Positions 19,355 through 31,662 are shown, counted from the stretch's first letter. The stretch: DNA of 64,000 bases from Halanaerobiales bacterium (GCA_018334565.1 JAGXLU010000002.1:1-64000); one strand, 5' to 3'. Numbers and translations: made by a program. The notes: generated by a model not told the origin, from the sequence alone.

Positions 19355-20509
19355 ATGTTCAAAAATAAAAAGCAAATTTTTGTAATAATATTTATAATAG
19401 TATTATTAACAGCGGGTGGTTATAAAATACTTGCAGATGAACTAAGTCCTCTGCAAAACTTACAAAATGTTATATATCTCATAGAAAATTATTATGTTGA
19501 AGATAAAAATTTAGATGAACTTATAGATGCAGCCATTGACGGTATGCTGAATGAATTAGATCCTTATTCCTATTATTTAAGTCCAGAAGAGTATGAAGAA
19601 ATGCAGATTGATATGGAAGGAGAATTCGGGGGAATTGGAATCGTAATAACAGTTAGAGATGAAAAATTGACAATTGTTTCTCCGATAAAAAACACCCCTG
19701 GTGATAAAGCTGACCTCAAGGCAGGAGATATTATTAAAGCCGTTGATGGTCGTTTAACTTCAGAGATGTCTCAGCAAAAGGCAGTAGACATGATGAGGGG
19801 AGAGCCCGGTACAAAGGTAATCTTAACAATATCAAGAGAAGATGTTGATAAAGATTTTAAAGTAGAAATTACCAGGGACAATATTGAGGTTCCCAATGTA
19901 GAATATAATATGGAGACAGATAATATCGGTTATCTGGCAATTTATCAATTTGCAAATGATGTAGGTGTGAAAACAAATGAAGCCATACGGGATTTAAAAT
20001 CTCAGGGAGCAGAGGCCATTATTTTAGATTTACGCAGCAATCCCGGTGGTATTTTAGAAGAGTCAATTAAGGTAGCAAGTAACTTCATTCAAGAGGGTGA
20101 AATTGTTTCTGTAAAAAACAGAGAGGGAGTCACAGAAGCATATAATGTTGATCAAGAAATTAAGGCAACTGATTTACCAATGATTGTGCTTATTAATGAG
20201 GGTAGCGCTAGTGCTTCTGAGATAGTGGCAGGCGCAATTTCTGACTACAACAGAGGCAAATTGCTGGGACAAAGAACGTTTGGTAAAGGAACAGTGCAAA
20301 CTGTGGTACCTTTAGGAGATGGTTCAGCTTTGCGTTTGACAACAGCCAGATACTATACGCCAAGCGGTAATTTTATACATGAAAAAGGTATAGAGCCCGA
20401 CTATAAGATAGAATACGATAATGATGATGAAGAAGATGAACAAAAGGCAAAGGCAATAGAAATACTTAAAAATGAATTCGCAAAAGAAGTGCTGGATGAG
20501 GCCAGTTAA
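19355..20509 (+). CDS. ctpA: S41 family C-terminal processing peptidase (PDZ)
   Basis: GEFGGIGIVI, PDZ region, DLRSNPGGILEES, LINEGSASASEIVAGAISDYNRGKLLGQRTFGKGTVQ. Confidence 0.93.
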   Translation: MFKNKKQIFVIIFIIVLLTAGGYKILADELSPLQNLQNVIYLIENYYVEDKNLDELIDAAIDGMLNELDPYSYYLSPEEYEEMQIDMEGEFGGIGIVITVRDEKLTIVSPIKNTPGDKADLKAGDIIKAVDGRLTSEMSQQKAVDMMRGEPGTKVILTISREDVDKDFKVEITRDNIEVPNVEYNMETDNIGYLAIYQFANDVGVKTNEAIRDLKSQGAEAIILDLRSNPGGILEESIKVASNFIQEGEIVSVKNREGVTEAYNVDQEIKATDLPMIVLINEGSASASEIVAGAISDYNRGKLLGQRTFGKGTVQTVVPLGDGSALRLTTARYYTPSGNFIHEKGIEPDYKIEYDNDDEEDEQKAKAIEILKNEFAKEVLDEAS

Positions 20510-20682
20510 AAATATGAGCAAATTGTAGATGACCTTACTATAAACAGAGAACAACTATCTAATATATGTTAATTCACATTATTTTTAAGCTGACAAGCCG
20601 GCTTTTGCTTTGTATGTTTCAAACTCCATTTAAAAAGTTGATATATGGTTTTTTGTGTTAATTTATTAAGGTCATAGTACAC

Positions 20683-20710
20683 AGACTGCGCTATTATAGG
20701 CGGTCTTTTT
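20683..20710 (+). terminator. terminator-like hairpin downstream of ctpA
   Basis: AGACTGCgctattataGGCGGTCTTTTT imperfect stem. Confidence 0.4.
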
Positions 20711-20802
20711 ATCTAAAACAGCCAAGGAAACTCCATCCAAGCTACTATATTGGGTGGAGATGAATTGGTTATTTTCAATTTAATTAGATATTGAATTTAA
20801 AA

Positions 20803-20908
20803 TTAATCTTTCCCTTGATTTTCAATATAATCTTTAATTGTCTCACTAATAGCATCACCAGTAGATACAATACAGTATTTTCTAGACCAAACTGTATAAT
20901 ACAGTAAA
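20803..20908 (-). pseudogene. Y1 transposase TnpA C-terminal fragment (IS200/IS605)
   Basis: Minus-strand read LYYTVWSRKYCIVSTGDAISETIKDYIENQGKD* matches the TnpA tail. Confidence 0.8.
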
Positions 20909-20920
20909 TTAACAAATTAA

Positions 20921-21896
20921 AAATAATGAAGATGTAAAAGCAGTATATACACAGTTAGAGAAACAATTTAAGTCTAATTGGCATAATGATTTTCTTCATA
21001 GTTATAATAGGCAACAGGCATTAAAGCAACTATCTCAAGATTGGGAAAGTTTCTTTAATTCTATCAAAGACTATAAAAAGAACCCGTAAAAATATAAAGG
21101 TCAACCTAGACCACCTAAATTTAAATATATAGATAAAAATCCTTGTGAAATTATATTTACCAATTTAGCCACTAGAGTTAAAGATAATAGATTGCTATTA
21201 TTCTTATCTAAAGCGATAAAATCTAAATATGATGTGGATAGTCTTAATTTTGAGTTGCCTTTCGCAGTTCAAGACATTGTAGATTTAGAAACTATTCAGC
21301 AAGTGAGGATTAAGCAAGATAAACTTTCTAAAGGGTGGTACCTTTTAATTATCTACAAAGTTGCAGAAATTAAAGAAAATACCAACTTTAATATAATGTG
21401 AATAGACTTAGGATTGGATAATTTAGCTACTTTAACATTTAAAGATAATACTGAAAGCTATATTATTAATGATAAAACAATTAAGTCTAAGAACAGTTAC
21501 TTTAATAAAAAAATCGCTAAACTACAAAATGTTATAAAGAATATTAACCAAGGGAGCAAACTTAAATCTTTTGTTCAAATACCAATTCAAAGATTAGTAG
21601 AGTTAATTGAGTACAAAGCTGAATTAGAAGGTATTCAAATTGTTAAAATCAACGAAAGCTATACATCAGGTTGCAGTTCTATATACCTAGAAAAATTAAA
21701 TAAATTTAACTATAATAAGTCTAAAAGAATTGCAAGAGGTCTGTTTAAAAAAGGCAATAAACTAACCAATGCTGATGTCAATGGTTCATTAAATATAATG
21801 AGAAAATACTCAAAAGATAAATGTATCCCCAAAATGCTAAAGCAGATTAGGGATAATAAAGTTGTGGACTCTCCTTCAAGATTAAGGGTATCCTAA
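20921..21896 (+). pseudogene. TnpB (IS605 OrfB) pseudogene
   Basis: VYTQLEKQFKSNWHNDFLHSYNRQQALKQLSQDWESFFNSIKDYKKNP*KYKGQPRPPKFKY ... NIM*IDLGLDNLATLTF ... IPIQRLVELIEYKAELEGIQIVKINESYTSG...RIARGLFKKGNKLTNADVNGSLNIMRKY...VVDSPSRLRVS; two in-frame stops and an apparent internal deletion. Confidence 0.9.
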
Positions 21897-21976
21897 TTAT
21901 GAGGAGGAAACTTAAAAACCAAATATTGTAAATCTCTCCAGTAATATACTGCTTTTTTAGGGTATATGAAGTAAGA

Positions 21977-22022
21977 GAAGCTCTATCTAAATCTTGTTTT
22001 TGATTTAGGTAGAGAGGTTCAC
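21977..22022 (+). repeat. IS605-like right-end hairpin (possible omegaRNA 3' end)
   Basis: GAAG-CTCTATCTAAATC-ttgttttt-GATTTAGGTAGAG-AGGTTCAC. Confidence 0.7.
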
Positions 22023-22225
22023 GAAGTTGTATAAATATAATTACTTTTAAAAAGTGATTATTAGTAAGGTAAAATATATTTGAGAGATTGATATGACTGC
22101 AACTGGCCTAGAACAATGAAATTTAGATATTTTAAAGAAGTTTCATTAAAAAAATTATTATTTTCAGTAATAATTACTATTACAATTAATTTATTTATGT
22201 TATAATAAACAAGCGCACATTTTGA

Positions 22226-22239
22226 TGAACATCTGTTTG
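22226..22239 (+). promoter_or_regulatory. candidate LexA/SOS box upstream of uvrB
   Basis: TGAACATCTGTTTG vs Firmicute consensus CGAACRNRYGTTCG (imperfect); downstream of a TATAAT at 22201-22206. Confidence 0.35.
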
Positions 22240-22303
22240 TGTCAAATTGAAATATACTTTATAATATCAACAAGGAAAATCTTATAAAAAAGGAGAATAA
22301 ATT

Positions 22304-24304
22304 ATGGCCAAAGAATTTCAACTGCATTCTCCTTATCAACCTAAAGGAGATCAACCAAAGGCTATTGATCAATTAGTTGAAGGGGTTAATAAGGGTTACA
22401 GACATCAAACTCTACTTGGAGCAACTGGTACTGGCAAGACGTATACAATGGCAGGAGTAATAGAGAGAGTTAATAAACCAACTCTTGTCATAGCCCATAA
22501 TAAGACGCTGGCTGCACAGCTCGTTAGTGAGTTTCAGCAGTTTTTTTCCGATAACAGAGTAGAGTATTTTGTTAGTTATTATGATTATTACCAGCCAGAA
22601 GCTTATGTACCTCAGACCGACACATATATTGAAAAAGATGCTTCAATCAATGATGATATAGATAAATTAAGGTTGGCCGCTACCAGCGCTCTTTTTGAGA
22701 GAAGAGATGTTCTGATTGTGGCTAGTGTTTCCTGTATCTATGGTTTGGGTTCACCGGCAGATTATCTGAAATTGTCATCATACCTTAAAGTAGGAGAAAA
22801 AAGAGATAGGAGAGAAATTTTAAGAGAACTATCTATGATGCAGTACAGCCGGAATGACATAGATTTACAGAGGGGGCATTTTAGAGTCAGAGGTGATGTG
22901 ATTGAAATTTATCCTGCCTATAATGATCAGGCCTTGAGAGTTGAACTATTTGGGGATGAAATAGACAGAATTACAGAGATTAATACTGTAACAGGGGAAA
23001 TCATAGATGATAAGCATGAGATCACAATATATCCAGCCAGTCACTTTGTTACTCCACAGAATAAGATTAATAAGGCTATAAAAAAAATAAAAAAAGAATT
23101 GATAGAAAGACTTAAAGAACTGCGTAAACATAACAAACTGGTCGAGGCTCAAAGATTAAAGCAGAGAACTAATTATGATCTTGAAATGCTTGAGCAGATG
23201 GGTTATTGTTCTGGAATTGAAAATTATTCCAGGCATCTAAGTGATAGATCTAAAGGTTCACGGCCGCAAACCTTACTTGATTACTTTCCGGACGACTTCT
23301 TATTGTTTGTTGATGAATCTCATATGACAATACCACAGATAGGTGGTATGTATTCTGGAGATAGATCAAGGAAAGAAAAGTTAGTAGAGTATGGGTTTAG
23401 ACTACCTTCTGCTCTAGATAATAGGCCACTCAATTTCACCGAGTTCGAAAAGATTGTACCTCAGGCAATCTATGTATCTGCAACACCAGGGCCTTATGAA
23501 AAAAAGCATAGTCAGCAGATTGTTGAACAGATCATCAGACCAACAGGTTTGGTTGATCCCGAAATAAAGGTAAAACCTATTAAGGGACAGATTGATGATC
23601 TTTTAGAAGAAATTCGGGTTGTGGTAGAAGAACAAGCAGAAAAGGTCTTAGTTACAACCTTAACAAAGAGGATGTCTGAAGATTTAACTGAATATTTAGG
23701 GGAAGCAGGCATCAGGGTTCGCTATCTGCATTCAGACATTGATACACTAGAGAGGTCTGAAATAATTAGAGATCTCAGACTTGATAAATTTGATGTACTA
23801 GTGGGGATCAATCTTTTAAGAGAGGGTTTAGATATACCAGAGGTCTCTTTAGTTGCCATATTGGATGCTGATAAAGAAGGTTTTTTGAGATCGGTAAGGC
23901 CCCTAATACAGACTATCGGTAGAGCGGCCCGTAATGTCAACGGCAGGGTGGTTATGTATGCAGATAAAATGACTGATTCTATGAGACAGGCTATTGATGA
24001 AACTGAGAGAAGAAGAAATATACAGCGGAAATTCAATGAAGAAAATAATATTGAACCCAAAACTATAAATAGACCTGTTAGGCAAGTGGTTAGACCTTCT
24101 CAGCTTGTTATAGAAGAAAAAAAAGTAGAGAAATATAGTGCTGACCAGGATCAATTTGAACAATTATCAAAAATTGAACTTGAAAATATAATTATTGAAT
24201 TAGAGGAAGAAATGGATCAGGCTGCTTCAAATCTAGAATTTGAAGTTGCAGCTCAGATCAGAGATGAAATTACAGAAATAAAAGAAGAACTTTCAAATAG
24301 ATGA
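22304..24304 (+). CDS. uvrB: excinuclease ABC subunit B
   Basis: [72 protein letters not shown]-terminal UVR motif. Confidence 0.99.
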   Translation: MAKEFQLHSPYQPKGDQPKAIDQLVEGVNKGYRHQTLLGATGTGKTYTMAGVIERVNKPTLVIAHNKTLAAQLVSEFQQFFSDNRVEYFVSYYDYYQPEAYVPQTDTYIEKDASINDDIDKLRLAATSALFERRDVLIVASVSCIYGLGSPADYLKLSSYLKVGEKRDRREILRELSMMQYSRNDIDLQRGHFRVRGDVIEIYPAYNDQALRVELFGDEIDRITEINTVTGEIIDDKHEITIYPASHFVTPQNKINKAIKKIKKELIERLKELRKHNKLVEAQRLKQRTNYDLEMLEQMGYCSGIENYSRHLSDRSKGSRPQTLLDYFPDDFLLFVDESHMTIPQIGGMYSGDRSRKEKLVEYGFRLPSALDNRPLNFTEFEKIVPQAIYVSATPGPYEKKHSQQIVEQIIRPTGLVDPEIKVKPIKGQIDDLLEEIRVVVEEQAEKVLVTTLTKRMSEDLTEYLGEAGIRVRYLHSDIDTLERSEIIRDLRLDKFDVLVGINLLREGLDIPEVSLVAILDADKEGFLRSVRPLIQTIGRAARNVNGRVVMYADKMTDSMRQAIDETERRRNIQRKFNEENNIEPKTINRPVRQVVRPSQLVIEEKKVEKYSADQDQFEQLSKIELENIIIELEEEMDQAASNLEFEVAAQIRDEITEIKEELSNR

Positions 24305-24315
24305 GGTGAATTTAG

Positions 24316-27129
24316 ATGAGCAGCAAAAATATTATAGTTAAAGGTGCTAGAGAACACAATTTAAAAAATATAGATGTAGAAATACCCAGAAATAAATTGA
24401 TAGTAATAACAGGTTTGAGTGGGTCAGGAAAATCTTCTTTGGCCTTTGATACAATTTATGCAGAAGGACAGCGGAGATATGTAGAGTCACTTTCTTCATA
24501 TGCACGACAGTTTTTGGGACAGATGGAAAAACCGAAGGTTGAATATATAGAAGGTTTATCACCGGCTATCTCCATTGATCAAAAGTCAACCAGCAATAAT
24601 CCTCGTTCTACTGTAGGGACAGTAACAGAAATATATGATTATTTAAGGTTACTTTATGCCAGGATAGGCACACCCCACTGTCCGGTTTGTAATAAGGAAA
24701 TTACTGCCCAGACTTTAGATGAAATAGTTGATCAGGTTTTAGAACTGAAAAATAGAACAAAGATTCAGATATTAGCACCATTAGTTAGGGGAAGAAAAGG
24801 AAAACATAGACAGGTTTTTACCCGGGCAAGGCGAGATGGTTTTATCCGAGTCAAGGTTGATGGTCAGCCTTATCTGGTTGATGATGATATGAATTTGGAT
24901 AAAAATAAAAAACACAATATAGAGATTATCGTTGATAGAATAGTTATCAAAGAAGATATTAGAGAGAGATTGGCTGATTCTATAGAAACAGCTCTTGAGT
25001 ATGCAGATGGTTTAGTTCATATTGATATTATAGATGGCAATACACTAACCTTTAGTGAAAAATATGCCTGTAATGAACACGGTTTTAATTTAGAAGAGTT
25101 ATCTCCTCGTATGTTTTCATTTAACAGTCCCTATGGGGCCTGTCCAAATTGCGATGGTCTTGGCATTAAAAAAGAGTTTGATCAGGATCTAATCCTGGAT
25201 AAAGAAAGATCAATAAAAGATGGAGGTATAGTGCCTTGGAGAAATTCAAGCAGTCACTATTATCCACAGATATTAAAGGCTTTAGCTCAAGAATATGAAT
25301 TCAGCCTGGGGACTCCTATTAAAGAATTAAGTCAGGAAATTATAGATGTTTTATTACATGGTTCTGAGCATAGTTTAACTTTTCCATACACAAACCGTTA
25401 TGGTAAAACAAGACAACAGCATACTGAATTTAAGGGCATTATCAATTATTTGAAAAGACGGCTAAACAGATCTGATTCTGCTAACTCACATCGAAAATTG
25501 AATAAGTATATGAGGGAGGATCACTGCCATGTCTGTAAAGGTCAGAAGTTAAAGCCGGGTGTTCTTGCAGTAACGGTTGGTGGCATATCAATTTCTGAAT
25601 TCACCATTAAAAATATAGGCGAGGCCCTTGATTTTATTAAAAATCTGAATTTGAGTAAAAGAGAAAAATTTATTGCATCTGAAATCATAAAAGAGATCAA
25701 AGAGAGATTGCAGTTTATGGTTAATGTGGGTCTCGATTATCTGACCTTGGACCGCGCTGCAGTTACCTTATCGGGAGGAGAAGCCCAGCGGATAAGACTG
25801 GCAACTCAAATTGGTTCGGGGTTAGTTGGAGTGCTATATATATTGGATGAACCCAGTATCGGACTTCATCAAAGAGATAATGATAGATTGATAAGCACCT
25901 TAGAACACATCCGAGATGTGGGTAATACAGTTATTGTAGTGGAACATGATGAAGAGACTATCAAAAGAGCGGATCATATTATTGATATTGGGCCTAAAGC
26001 CGGCAAACACGGCGGCAATATCGTTGTTCAGGGTGATTTAAATAAAATATCTAATTGTGAAAAATCTCTTACTGGTAAATATTTAACTGGTGAAAAGAAA
26101 ATACCTGTTCCGGCTCAGAGATATAAAGATAATGGTAATTATCTTGAAATTAAAGGAGCGAGACAGTTTAATCTCAAAAATATAGATGTCAAAATACCAC
26201 TTGGTACCTTTATTTGTGTAACCGGAGTTTCGGGTTCTGGTAAATCTACTTTAATAAACTATACTTTAAAAAGAAAATTGATGCAACATTTTTATGATTC
26301 TACTGAACATCCCGGTCGTCATGACAGCATTGAAGGTATTGAACAACTTGATAAAGTAATTAGTATAGATCAATCACCAATTGGCAGAACACCGCGATCA
26401 AATCCAGCTACTTATACAAAGGTTTTTGATTATATAAGGGATCTATTTGCAGAAACCCCGGAAGCCAGAAGAAGGGGCTATGATAAAGGCAGGTTCAGTT
26501 TTAATGTAAAAGGCGGCCGCTGTGAAGCTTGTAAGGGACAGGGAATAAATAAAATAGAGATGCATTTTTTAGCAGATGTCTATGTACGCTGTGAGGTTTG
26601 TGAAGGGGAAAGATATAATAAAGAGACACTTGAAATTAAATACAAGGGAAAGACCATTTCTGATGTACTTGATATGACAGTTGAAGAAGCCCTTAACTTC
26701 TTTGATAATATACCTCCCTTAAAAAGAAGATTACAAACCATTTATGATGTAGGTTTAGATTATATTAAATTGGGACAGCCTGCTACCACTTTATCAGGAG
26801 GTGAGGCCCAACGTGTGAAAATATCAACTGAATTAGGTAAAAGAAGTACGGGGAGTACCTTATATTTATTGGATGAACCGACAACAGGTCTTCACTTCGC
26901 AGATGTTAAAAAGCTATTAGAGGTACTGCACAGATTGAGAGAAGGAGGCAATACAGTAATAGTGATTGAACATAATCTTGATGTTATCAAATCTGCTGAC
27001 TATATCATTGATCTGGGTCCAGAGGGTGGAGACAAAGGGGGAGAATTGTTAGCTACTGGTTCGCCTGAAGAAGTAGCTCAGGTAGATAAATCATATACAG
27101 GTGAGTTTCTAAAAAAAGTCTTAAAATAA
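24316..27129 (+). CDS. uvrA: excinuclease ABC subunit A
   Basis: [61 protein letters not shown]; two ABC cassettes; Cys motifs. Confidence 0.99.
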   Translation: MSSKNIIVKGAREHNLKNIDVEIPRNKLIVITGLSGSGKSSLAFDTIYAEGQRRYVESLSSYARQFLGQMEKPKVEYIEGLSPAISIDQKSTSNNPRSTVGTVTEIYDYLRLLYARIGTPHCPVCNKEITAQTLDEIVDQVLELKNRTKIQILAPLVRGRKGKHRQVFTRARRDGFIRVKVDGQPYLVDDDMNLDKNKKHNIEIIVDRIVIKEDIRERLADSIETALEYADGLVHIDIIDGNTLTFSEKYACNEHGFNLEELSPRMFSFNSPYGACPNCDGLGIKKEFDQDLILDKERSIKDGGIVPWRNSSSHYYPQILKALAQEYEFSLGTPIKELSQEIIDVLLHGSEHSLTFPYTNRYGKTRQQHTEFKGIINYLKRRLNRSDSANSHRKLNKYMREDHCHVCKGQKLKPGVLAVTVGGISISEFTIKNIGEALDFIKNLNLSKREKFIASEIIKEIKERLQFMVNVGLDYLTLDRAAVTLSGGEAQRIRLATQIGSGLVGVLYILDEPSIGLHQRDNDRLISTLEHIRDVGNTVIVVEHDEETIKRADHIIDIGPKAGKHGGNIVVQGDLNKISNCEKSLTGKYLTGEKKIPVPAQRYKDNGNYLEIKGARQFNLKNIDVKIPLGTFICVTGVSGSGKSTLINYTLKRKLMQHFYDSTEHPGRHDSIEGIEQLDKVISIDQSPIGRTPRSNPATYTKVFDYIRDLFAETPEARRRGYDKGRFSFNVKGGRCEACKGQGINKIEMHFLADVYVRCEVCEGERYNKETLEIKYKGKTISDVLDMTVEEALNFFDNIPPLKRRLQTIYDVGLDYIKLGQPATTLSGGEAQRVKISTELGKRSTGSTLYLLDEPTTGLHFADVKKLLEVLHRLREGGNTVIVIEHNLDVIKSADYIIDLGPEGGDKGGELLATGSPEEVAQVDKSYTGEFLKKVLK

Positions 27130-27143
27130 ACAGGTGAATATAT

Positions 27144-28970
27144 ATGAGTAAATATATTGAGGAGCAGCTAAAACAAATGCCGGATAAGCCGGGGGTTTAT
27201 TTAATGAAGAATGAATCCGGTGAAATTATTTATGTGGGTAAGGCCCGTTCTTTAAAGAAACGGGTACGCTCTTATTTCAGGAAAGGCAATCAGAGCTATA
27301 AAACATCAATCATGGTTGATCACATTAATGATTTTGACTATATTGTAACAGATACCGAGATGGAGTCCTTCATTTTAGAAGCCAATTTGATAAAAAAATA
27401 TCAGCCGCAATTTAATATTCGTCTTAAAGACGATAAAAGCTATCCGTATATAAAAATAACGACTTATGAAGATTTTCCCCGTATAAAAAAATCAAGGGTG
27501 TTGAAAAATGATGGAAGCAAATATTTTGGACCCTTTGTAGATGTGGGTGCTATCTATAAAACGATAAATATATTAAAAGCCCTTTACAAATTGAGAAGTT
27601 GTAATTATGATATTAGTGAAGAAAGTAAGCTTGAGAGGCCCTGCTTAAATTATTATATAGATAAATGTAGTGCCCCCTGTGTAGGTAAAATTGATAAAGA
27701 AGCATACCATCAATTAATTGATCAAGTGATTCTTTTTCTTTCTGGGCGACAGAAGAAATTAATTAAGAAAATAGAAAAAAAGATGAAGGAGGCAGCTGAT
27801 CAACAAAATTATGAAAGGGCTGCGCGCTATCGTGATGCAATCAAGGGAGTGCGTGAAATTTCCAGACAGCAGAAAGTGATGTCAGAAGATGATACCGACA
27901 AAGATATTATTGCTATTAAGGAAGAAGGTTCTTATTGTGTTCAGTTACTTCTTATCAAAAATGGTAAATTGATTGGACAGGAGCACTATATTTTAGAAGT
28001 ACCCGAAGGTAAAAAAATAATTGAGGTGATGTCATCTTTTTTGCAGCAGTATTATGAGCAGGCTCCGCAGCTGCCGGATGAGATTTTATTGAATACAGAA
28101 ATTAATAATAAAGATATCCTTGCTGATAGATTAAAACAGCTCAAAGGAAAGAAAGTCAAGATAGGAATTCCTTTGCGCGGAAACAAGAAGAGATTGGTAG
28201 AGATGGCAGCTCAGAATGCTGCACAAAATTTAAAAAAAGAAAAGATAAAAAGCAAATATGAAAAGAAAAGGACCAAAAAAGCGGTAGAAGATCTTGCTGA
28301 GCAGCTTGATTTAAAATCATATCCTAATCATATTGAAGGTTTTGATATTTCTAATATACAGGGTACCGATGCTACAGCATCTCTTGTTGTGTTCAAAGAA
28401 GGTAGAGCTGCCAAAAATGATTATAGAAGATTTAAGATCAGACATAAAAATGGTCCTGATGATTATGCTATGATGAAAGAGGTAATCCATCGTAGATATA
28501 AAAGGTTAATTAAGGAAAATAGAGAGTTACCTGATTTGATTTTAATAGATGGAGGGAAAGGTCAGTTAAATGCTGCTTTTTCTGTATTAAAAAAATTAGG
28601 TTTATCTGAGATTGAAATTATTGGCTTAGCCAAAAGAGAGGAAGAAATTTTTAAATTGGACAGGGAAAATCCGCTAATATTACCCAAAGATTCTAATGCA
28701 CTTCATCTTTTACAGAGAGTGAGGGATGAAGCTCACCGATTTGCAGTAAATTATCATAGAAAGCTGCGTTCGAGGAGAATTACACATAGTATGTTGGAAA
28801 GAATACCGGGAATCGGACCTGAAAAAAGAAAATCTCTGCTCAAACATTTTGGCTCATTAGCCAAGATAAGAAGTGCAGACATAGAGGAATTAAAAGATGT
28901 GACAGGTATTAGCGATAAGTTAGCATTTTTAATTAGTGATTATCTTAAGAAAAGCACCCATAATATTTAA
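27144..28970 (+). CDS. uvrC: excinuclease ABC subunit C
   Basis: MPDKPGVYLMKNESGEIIYVGKARSLKKRVRSYF; GFDISNIQGTDATASLVVF; C-terminal HhH. Confidence 0.98.
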   Translation: MSKYIEEQLKQMPDKPGVYLMKNESGEIIYVGKARSLKKRVRSYFRKGNQSYKTSIMVDHINDFDYIVTDTEMESFILEANLIKKYQPQFNIRLKDDKSYPYIKITTYEDFPRIKKSRVLKNDGSKYFGPFVDVGAIYKTINILKALYKLRSCNYDISEESKLERPCLNYYIDKCSAPCVGKIDKEAYHQLIDQVILFLSGRQKKLIKKIEKKMKEAADQQNYERAARYRDAIKGVREISRQQKVMSEDDTDKDIIAIKEEGSYCVQLLLIKNGKLIGQEHYILEVPEGKKIIEVMSSFLQQYYEQAPQLPDEILLNTEINNKDILADRLKQLKGKKVKIGIPLRGNKKRLVEMAAQNAAQNLKKEKIKSKYEKKRTKKAVEDLAEQLDLKSYPNHIEGFDISNIQGTDATASLVVFKEGRAAKNDYRRFKIRHKNGPDDYAMMKEVIHRRYKRLIKENRELPDLILIDGGKGQLNAAFSVLKKLGLSEIEIIGLAKREEEIFKLDRENPLILPKDSNALHLLQRVRDEAHRFAVNYHRKLRSRRITHSMLERIPGIGPEKRKSLLKHFGSLAKIRSADIEELKDVTGISDKLAFLISDYLKKSTHNI

Positions 28971-29005
28971 TATTAATTTTAATCGAGAAAATATATAAAG
29001 GTGTT

Positions 29006-29025
29006 TTTTTATCTAAAACTGCCAA
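29006..29025 (+). repeat. solitary copy of IS605-like left-end boundary sequence
   Basis: TTTTTATCTAAAACTGCCAA matches TTTTTATCTAAAACAGCCAA (20706-20725) at 19/20 positions. Confidence 0.55.
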
Positions 29026-29142
29026 TTTATAGAAAGTCAGGCTTTTATTATTTTGCTGCAATACCCTTTGACAATTTACATTACTATCTATATAATTATT
29101 TTAAAAGTAATAATTTAATCTTTTCAATATACAAGGGGGTGA

Positions 29143-29322
<180 letters not shown>

Positions 29323-29353
29323 AAACATAGATTTGGATGTTTATCAATCAACT

Positions 29354-29382
29354 GCCGGAGTTTAGAGCTCCGGTTTGTTTTT
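29354..29382 (+). terminator. terminator downstream of ferredoxin
   Basis: CCGGAGtttagaGCTCCGG followed by TTTGTTTTTT. Confidence 0.75.
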
Positions 29383-29519
29383 TATTATTTAAATTAAATT
29401 TAAGTTATTAATTTATATTTAAGTGGATTAAATATAATAAGCAGGAATCAAATGATATATAGAGAATACATAATTTGAAGTAAGAGCAGTACAATATAAT
29501 TTTAGAGGGGTTGATATAT

Positions 29520-30749
29520 TTGAGTTTTTTAAAGCAAGTAGATCCTAAAATTGCAGAAATTATAGAAAATGAAGAAGAAAGACAGGCCAAACATATTGAG
29601 TTAATAGCTTCAGAAAATTTTGTGAGTGAAGCTGTGCTAGAAGCAGCTGGATCAGTTTTAACTAATAAGTATGCAGAGGGTTATCCCGGGAAAAGATATT
29701 ATGGCGGCTGTCAGGAAGTTGATAAAGCAGAAGATCTGGCAAAAAAAAGAGCTAAAGAAATATTTGGAGCAGATCATGTTAATGTGCAGCCTCATTCTGG
29801 TTCCCAAGCTAATCAGGCTGTATACTTTGCCAAGTTACAGGTTGGAGATACGATTTTGGCTATGGACTTAACCCATGGAGGTCATCTTACACATGGTAGC
29901 CCGGTTAATTTGTCAGGGGATTACTATAATTTTATTCATTATGGAGTAACAAAAAAAGAAGAAATTATTAATTATGATCAGGTTCAAAATATGGCAAAAA
30001 AATATAAACCAGCCATGATAATTGCCGGTGCCAGTGCATACCCACGCGTTATTAACTTTAAAAGATTCAAACAAATAGCTGATTCTGTAGGAGCACTATT
30101 GATGGTTGACATGGCCCATATTGCAGGTTTGGTTGCAACCGGCAATCACCCAAATCCAGTTAAATATGCTGATATTGTAACTACTACTACCCACAAGACC
30201 TTAAGAGGTACAAGGGGAGGCATGATCTTATGTAAAGAGGAGCATGCTAAGGATATAGACAAAGCGATTTTTCCCGGTATTCAAGGTGGTCCTCTTATGC
30301 ATATTATTGCTGCTAAAGCCGTTGGTTTTAAAGAAGCAATGACTAAAGAGTTTGCTCAATACCAGAAGCAGATTATAGATAATGCGCAGTTCTTGGCTAA
30401 TAAATTAAAAAGCTATGGCTTGAGATTGGTTTCAGGTGGCACAGATAATCACCTGATGTTGGTTGATTTAAACAACACGAAGATAACTGGTAAAGAAGCA
30501 GAAACTGCCCTGGAGAAAGTAGGAATAACCGTCAATAAAAATACAATTCCTTTTGAAACCAGAAGTCCTTTTATTACCAGTGGAATAAGAATTGGTACAC
30601 CAGCAGTTACCACAAGGGGAATGAAGAAAAAAGAGATGGAGCTAATTGGTGAATATGTTTTCGAATGTTTAAAAAATATTGATGATGAAAAAAAATTAGC
30701 TGAATTAAAACAGAAAGTATTTGAATTATCAAAAGAATTTTCGGGTTAA
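29520..30749 (+). CDS. glyA: serine hydroxymethyltransferase
   Basis: [69 protein letters not shown]. Confidence 0.98.
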   Translation: MSFLKQVDPKIAEIIENEEERQAKHIELIASENFVSEAVLEAAGSVLTNKYAEGYPGKRYYGGCQEVDKAEDLAKKRAKEIFGADHVNVQPHSGSQANQAVYFAKLQVGDTILAMDLTHGGHLTHGSPVNLSGDYYNFIHYGVTKKEEIINYDQVQNMAKKYKPAMIIAGASAYPRVINFKRFKQIADSVGALLMVDMAHIAGLVATGNHPNPVKYADIVTTTTHKTLRGTRGGMILCKEEHAKDIDKAIFPGIQGGPLMHIIAAKAVGFKEAMTKEFAQYQKQIIDNAQFLANKLKSYGLRLVSGGTDNHLMLVDLNNTKITGKEAETALEKVGITVNKNTIPFETRSPFITSGIRIGTPAVTTRGMKKKEMELIGEYVFECLKNIDDEKKLAELKQKVFELSKEFSG

Positions 30750-30864
30750 ATAGTTGCAATAATTTACAGAATGCAATAAAATTGTAATAAGAAAATTTGT
30801 ATATTATTAAGTTGTTCACTATCGTTATATCTTTTATCTGATAAGAAGAAAAGGAGAAAATATA

Positions 30865-31662
30865 TTGTATAAATTAGTAGCTATAGATCTAGACAATACT
30901 CTTTTAGATGAAGAACATAAAATTAGTTGTAAAAATATTGATATGCTAGAGAAGATTAGAGCACAGGGCATAGAAGTTATTATTGCTACAGGTCGTATGT
31001 ATTCTTCTGCCCAGCCATATTTAGAAGAGTTATCTTTAAAAAATAGAGTGATAGTATATAATGGTGCTATGGTCAAAGATATACTAAATGGACAAATTTT
31101 ATATCATAAACCAATTGATGAAGAAGTTGCCCGTAAGCTTATAAAAGATTTAAAAAGTGAGGGTCTACATATCAACCTATATCAGAATGATAAGTTATAC
31201 GTAGACCAGGATAATAAATATAAAAGGAGATACGAAAGAATAACGAAAATAAAAGCGGTGCATGTTGATAATTTAATTGATTTTGATTTTGTAAATCCCA
31301 CTAAGTTACTCATTATCGAAGATGATCCAGCTCAGCATCAATACTATATAGAATACTTGAAAAAGAATTACAGTGATATTATCGATGTAACTGAATCCAA
31401 GAATTATTTTATTGAAATTGGTGCAAAAGGAGTTAATAAAGGTAATACTCTTAATCATCTTATGAATAAAAGAGGCTTAAAAAGAGAAGAGGTCATTGCA
31501 ATTGGAGATGGATTAAATGATATAGAGATGATCTCATTAGCTGGAACCGGAATAGCAATGGATAATGCTCATCGGTTGGTTAAACAGGCAGCGGATGTGG
31601 TTGCTCCCTCTCATCAGGAGGATGGTGTAGCAGTTATTTTAGAAAAATTGATAATGAGTTGA
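30865..31662 (+). CDS. Cof-type HAD-IIB family hydrolase
   Basis: LVAIDLDNTLLDEEHKIS, IIATGRMYSSA, KGNTLNHLM, IAIGDGLNDIEMISLAGTGIAMDNA. Confidence 0.93.
   Translation: MYKLVAIDLDNTLLDEEHKISCKNIDMLEKIRAQGIEVIIATGRMYSSAQPYLEELSLKNRVIVYNGAMVKDILNGQILYHKPIDEEVARKLIKDLKSEGLHINLYQNDKLYVDQDNKYKRRYERITKIKAVHVDNLIDFDFVNPTKLLIIEDDPAQHQYYIEYLKKNYSDIIDVTESKNYFIEIGAKGVNKGNTLNHLMNKRGLKREEVIAIGDGLNDIEMISLAGTGIAMDNAHRLVKQAADVVAPSHQEDGVAVILEKLIMS

Larger units (their letters stand above)
20713..22022 (+). mobile_element. IS605-like element relic (divergent tnpA/tnpB)
   Basis: Left-end hairpin CTCCATCC..GGGTGGAG (20731-20759); minus-strand TnpA C-terminus; plus-strand TnpB pseudogene; right-end 13-bp hairpin and GTTCAC at 22022. 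Confidence 0.8.

Noticed and set aside
29671-29871. Alternative-frame 66-aa ORF inside glyA
   Set aside because: Overlaps conserved glyA in another frame; no independent support.
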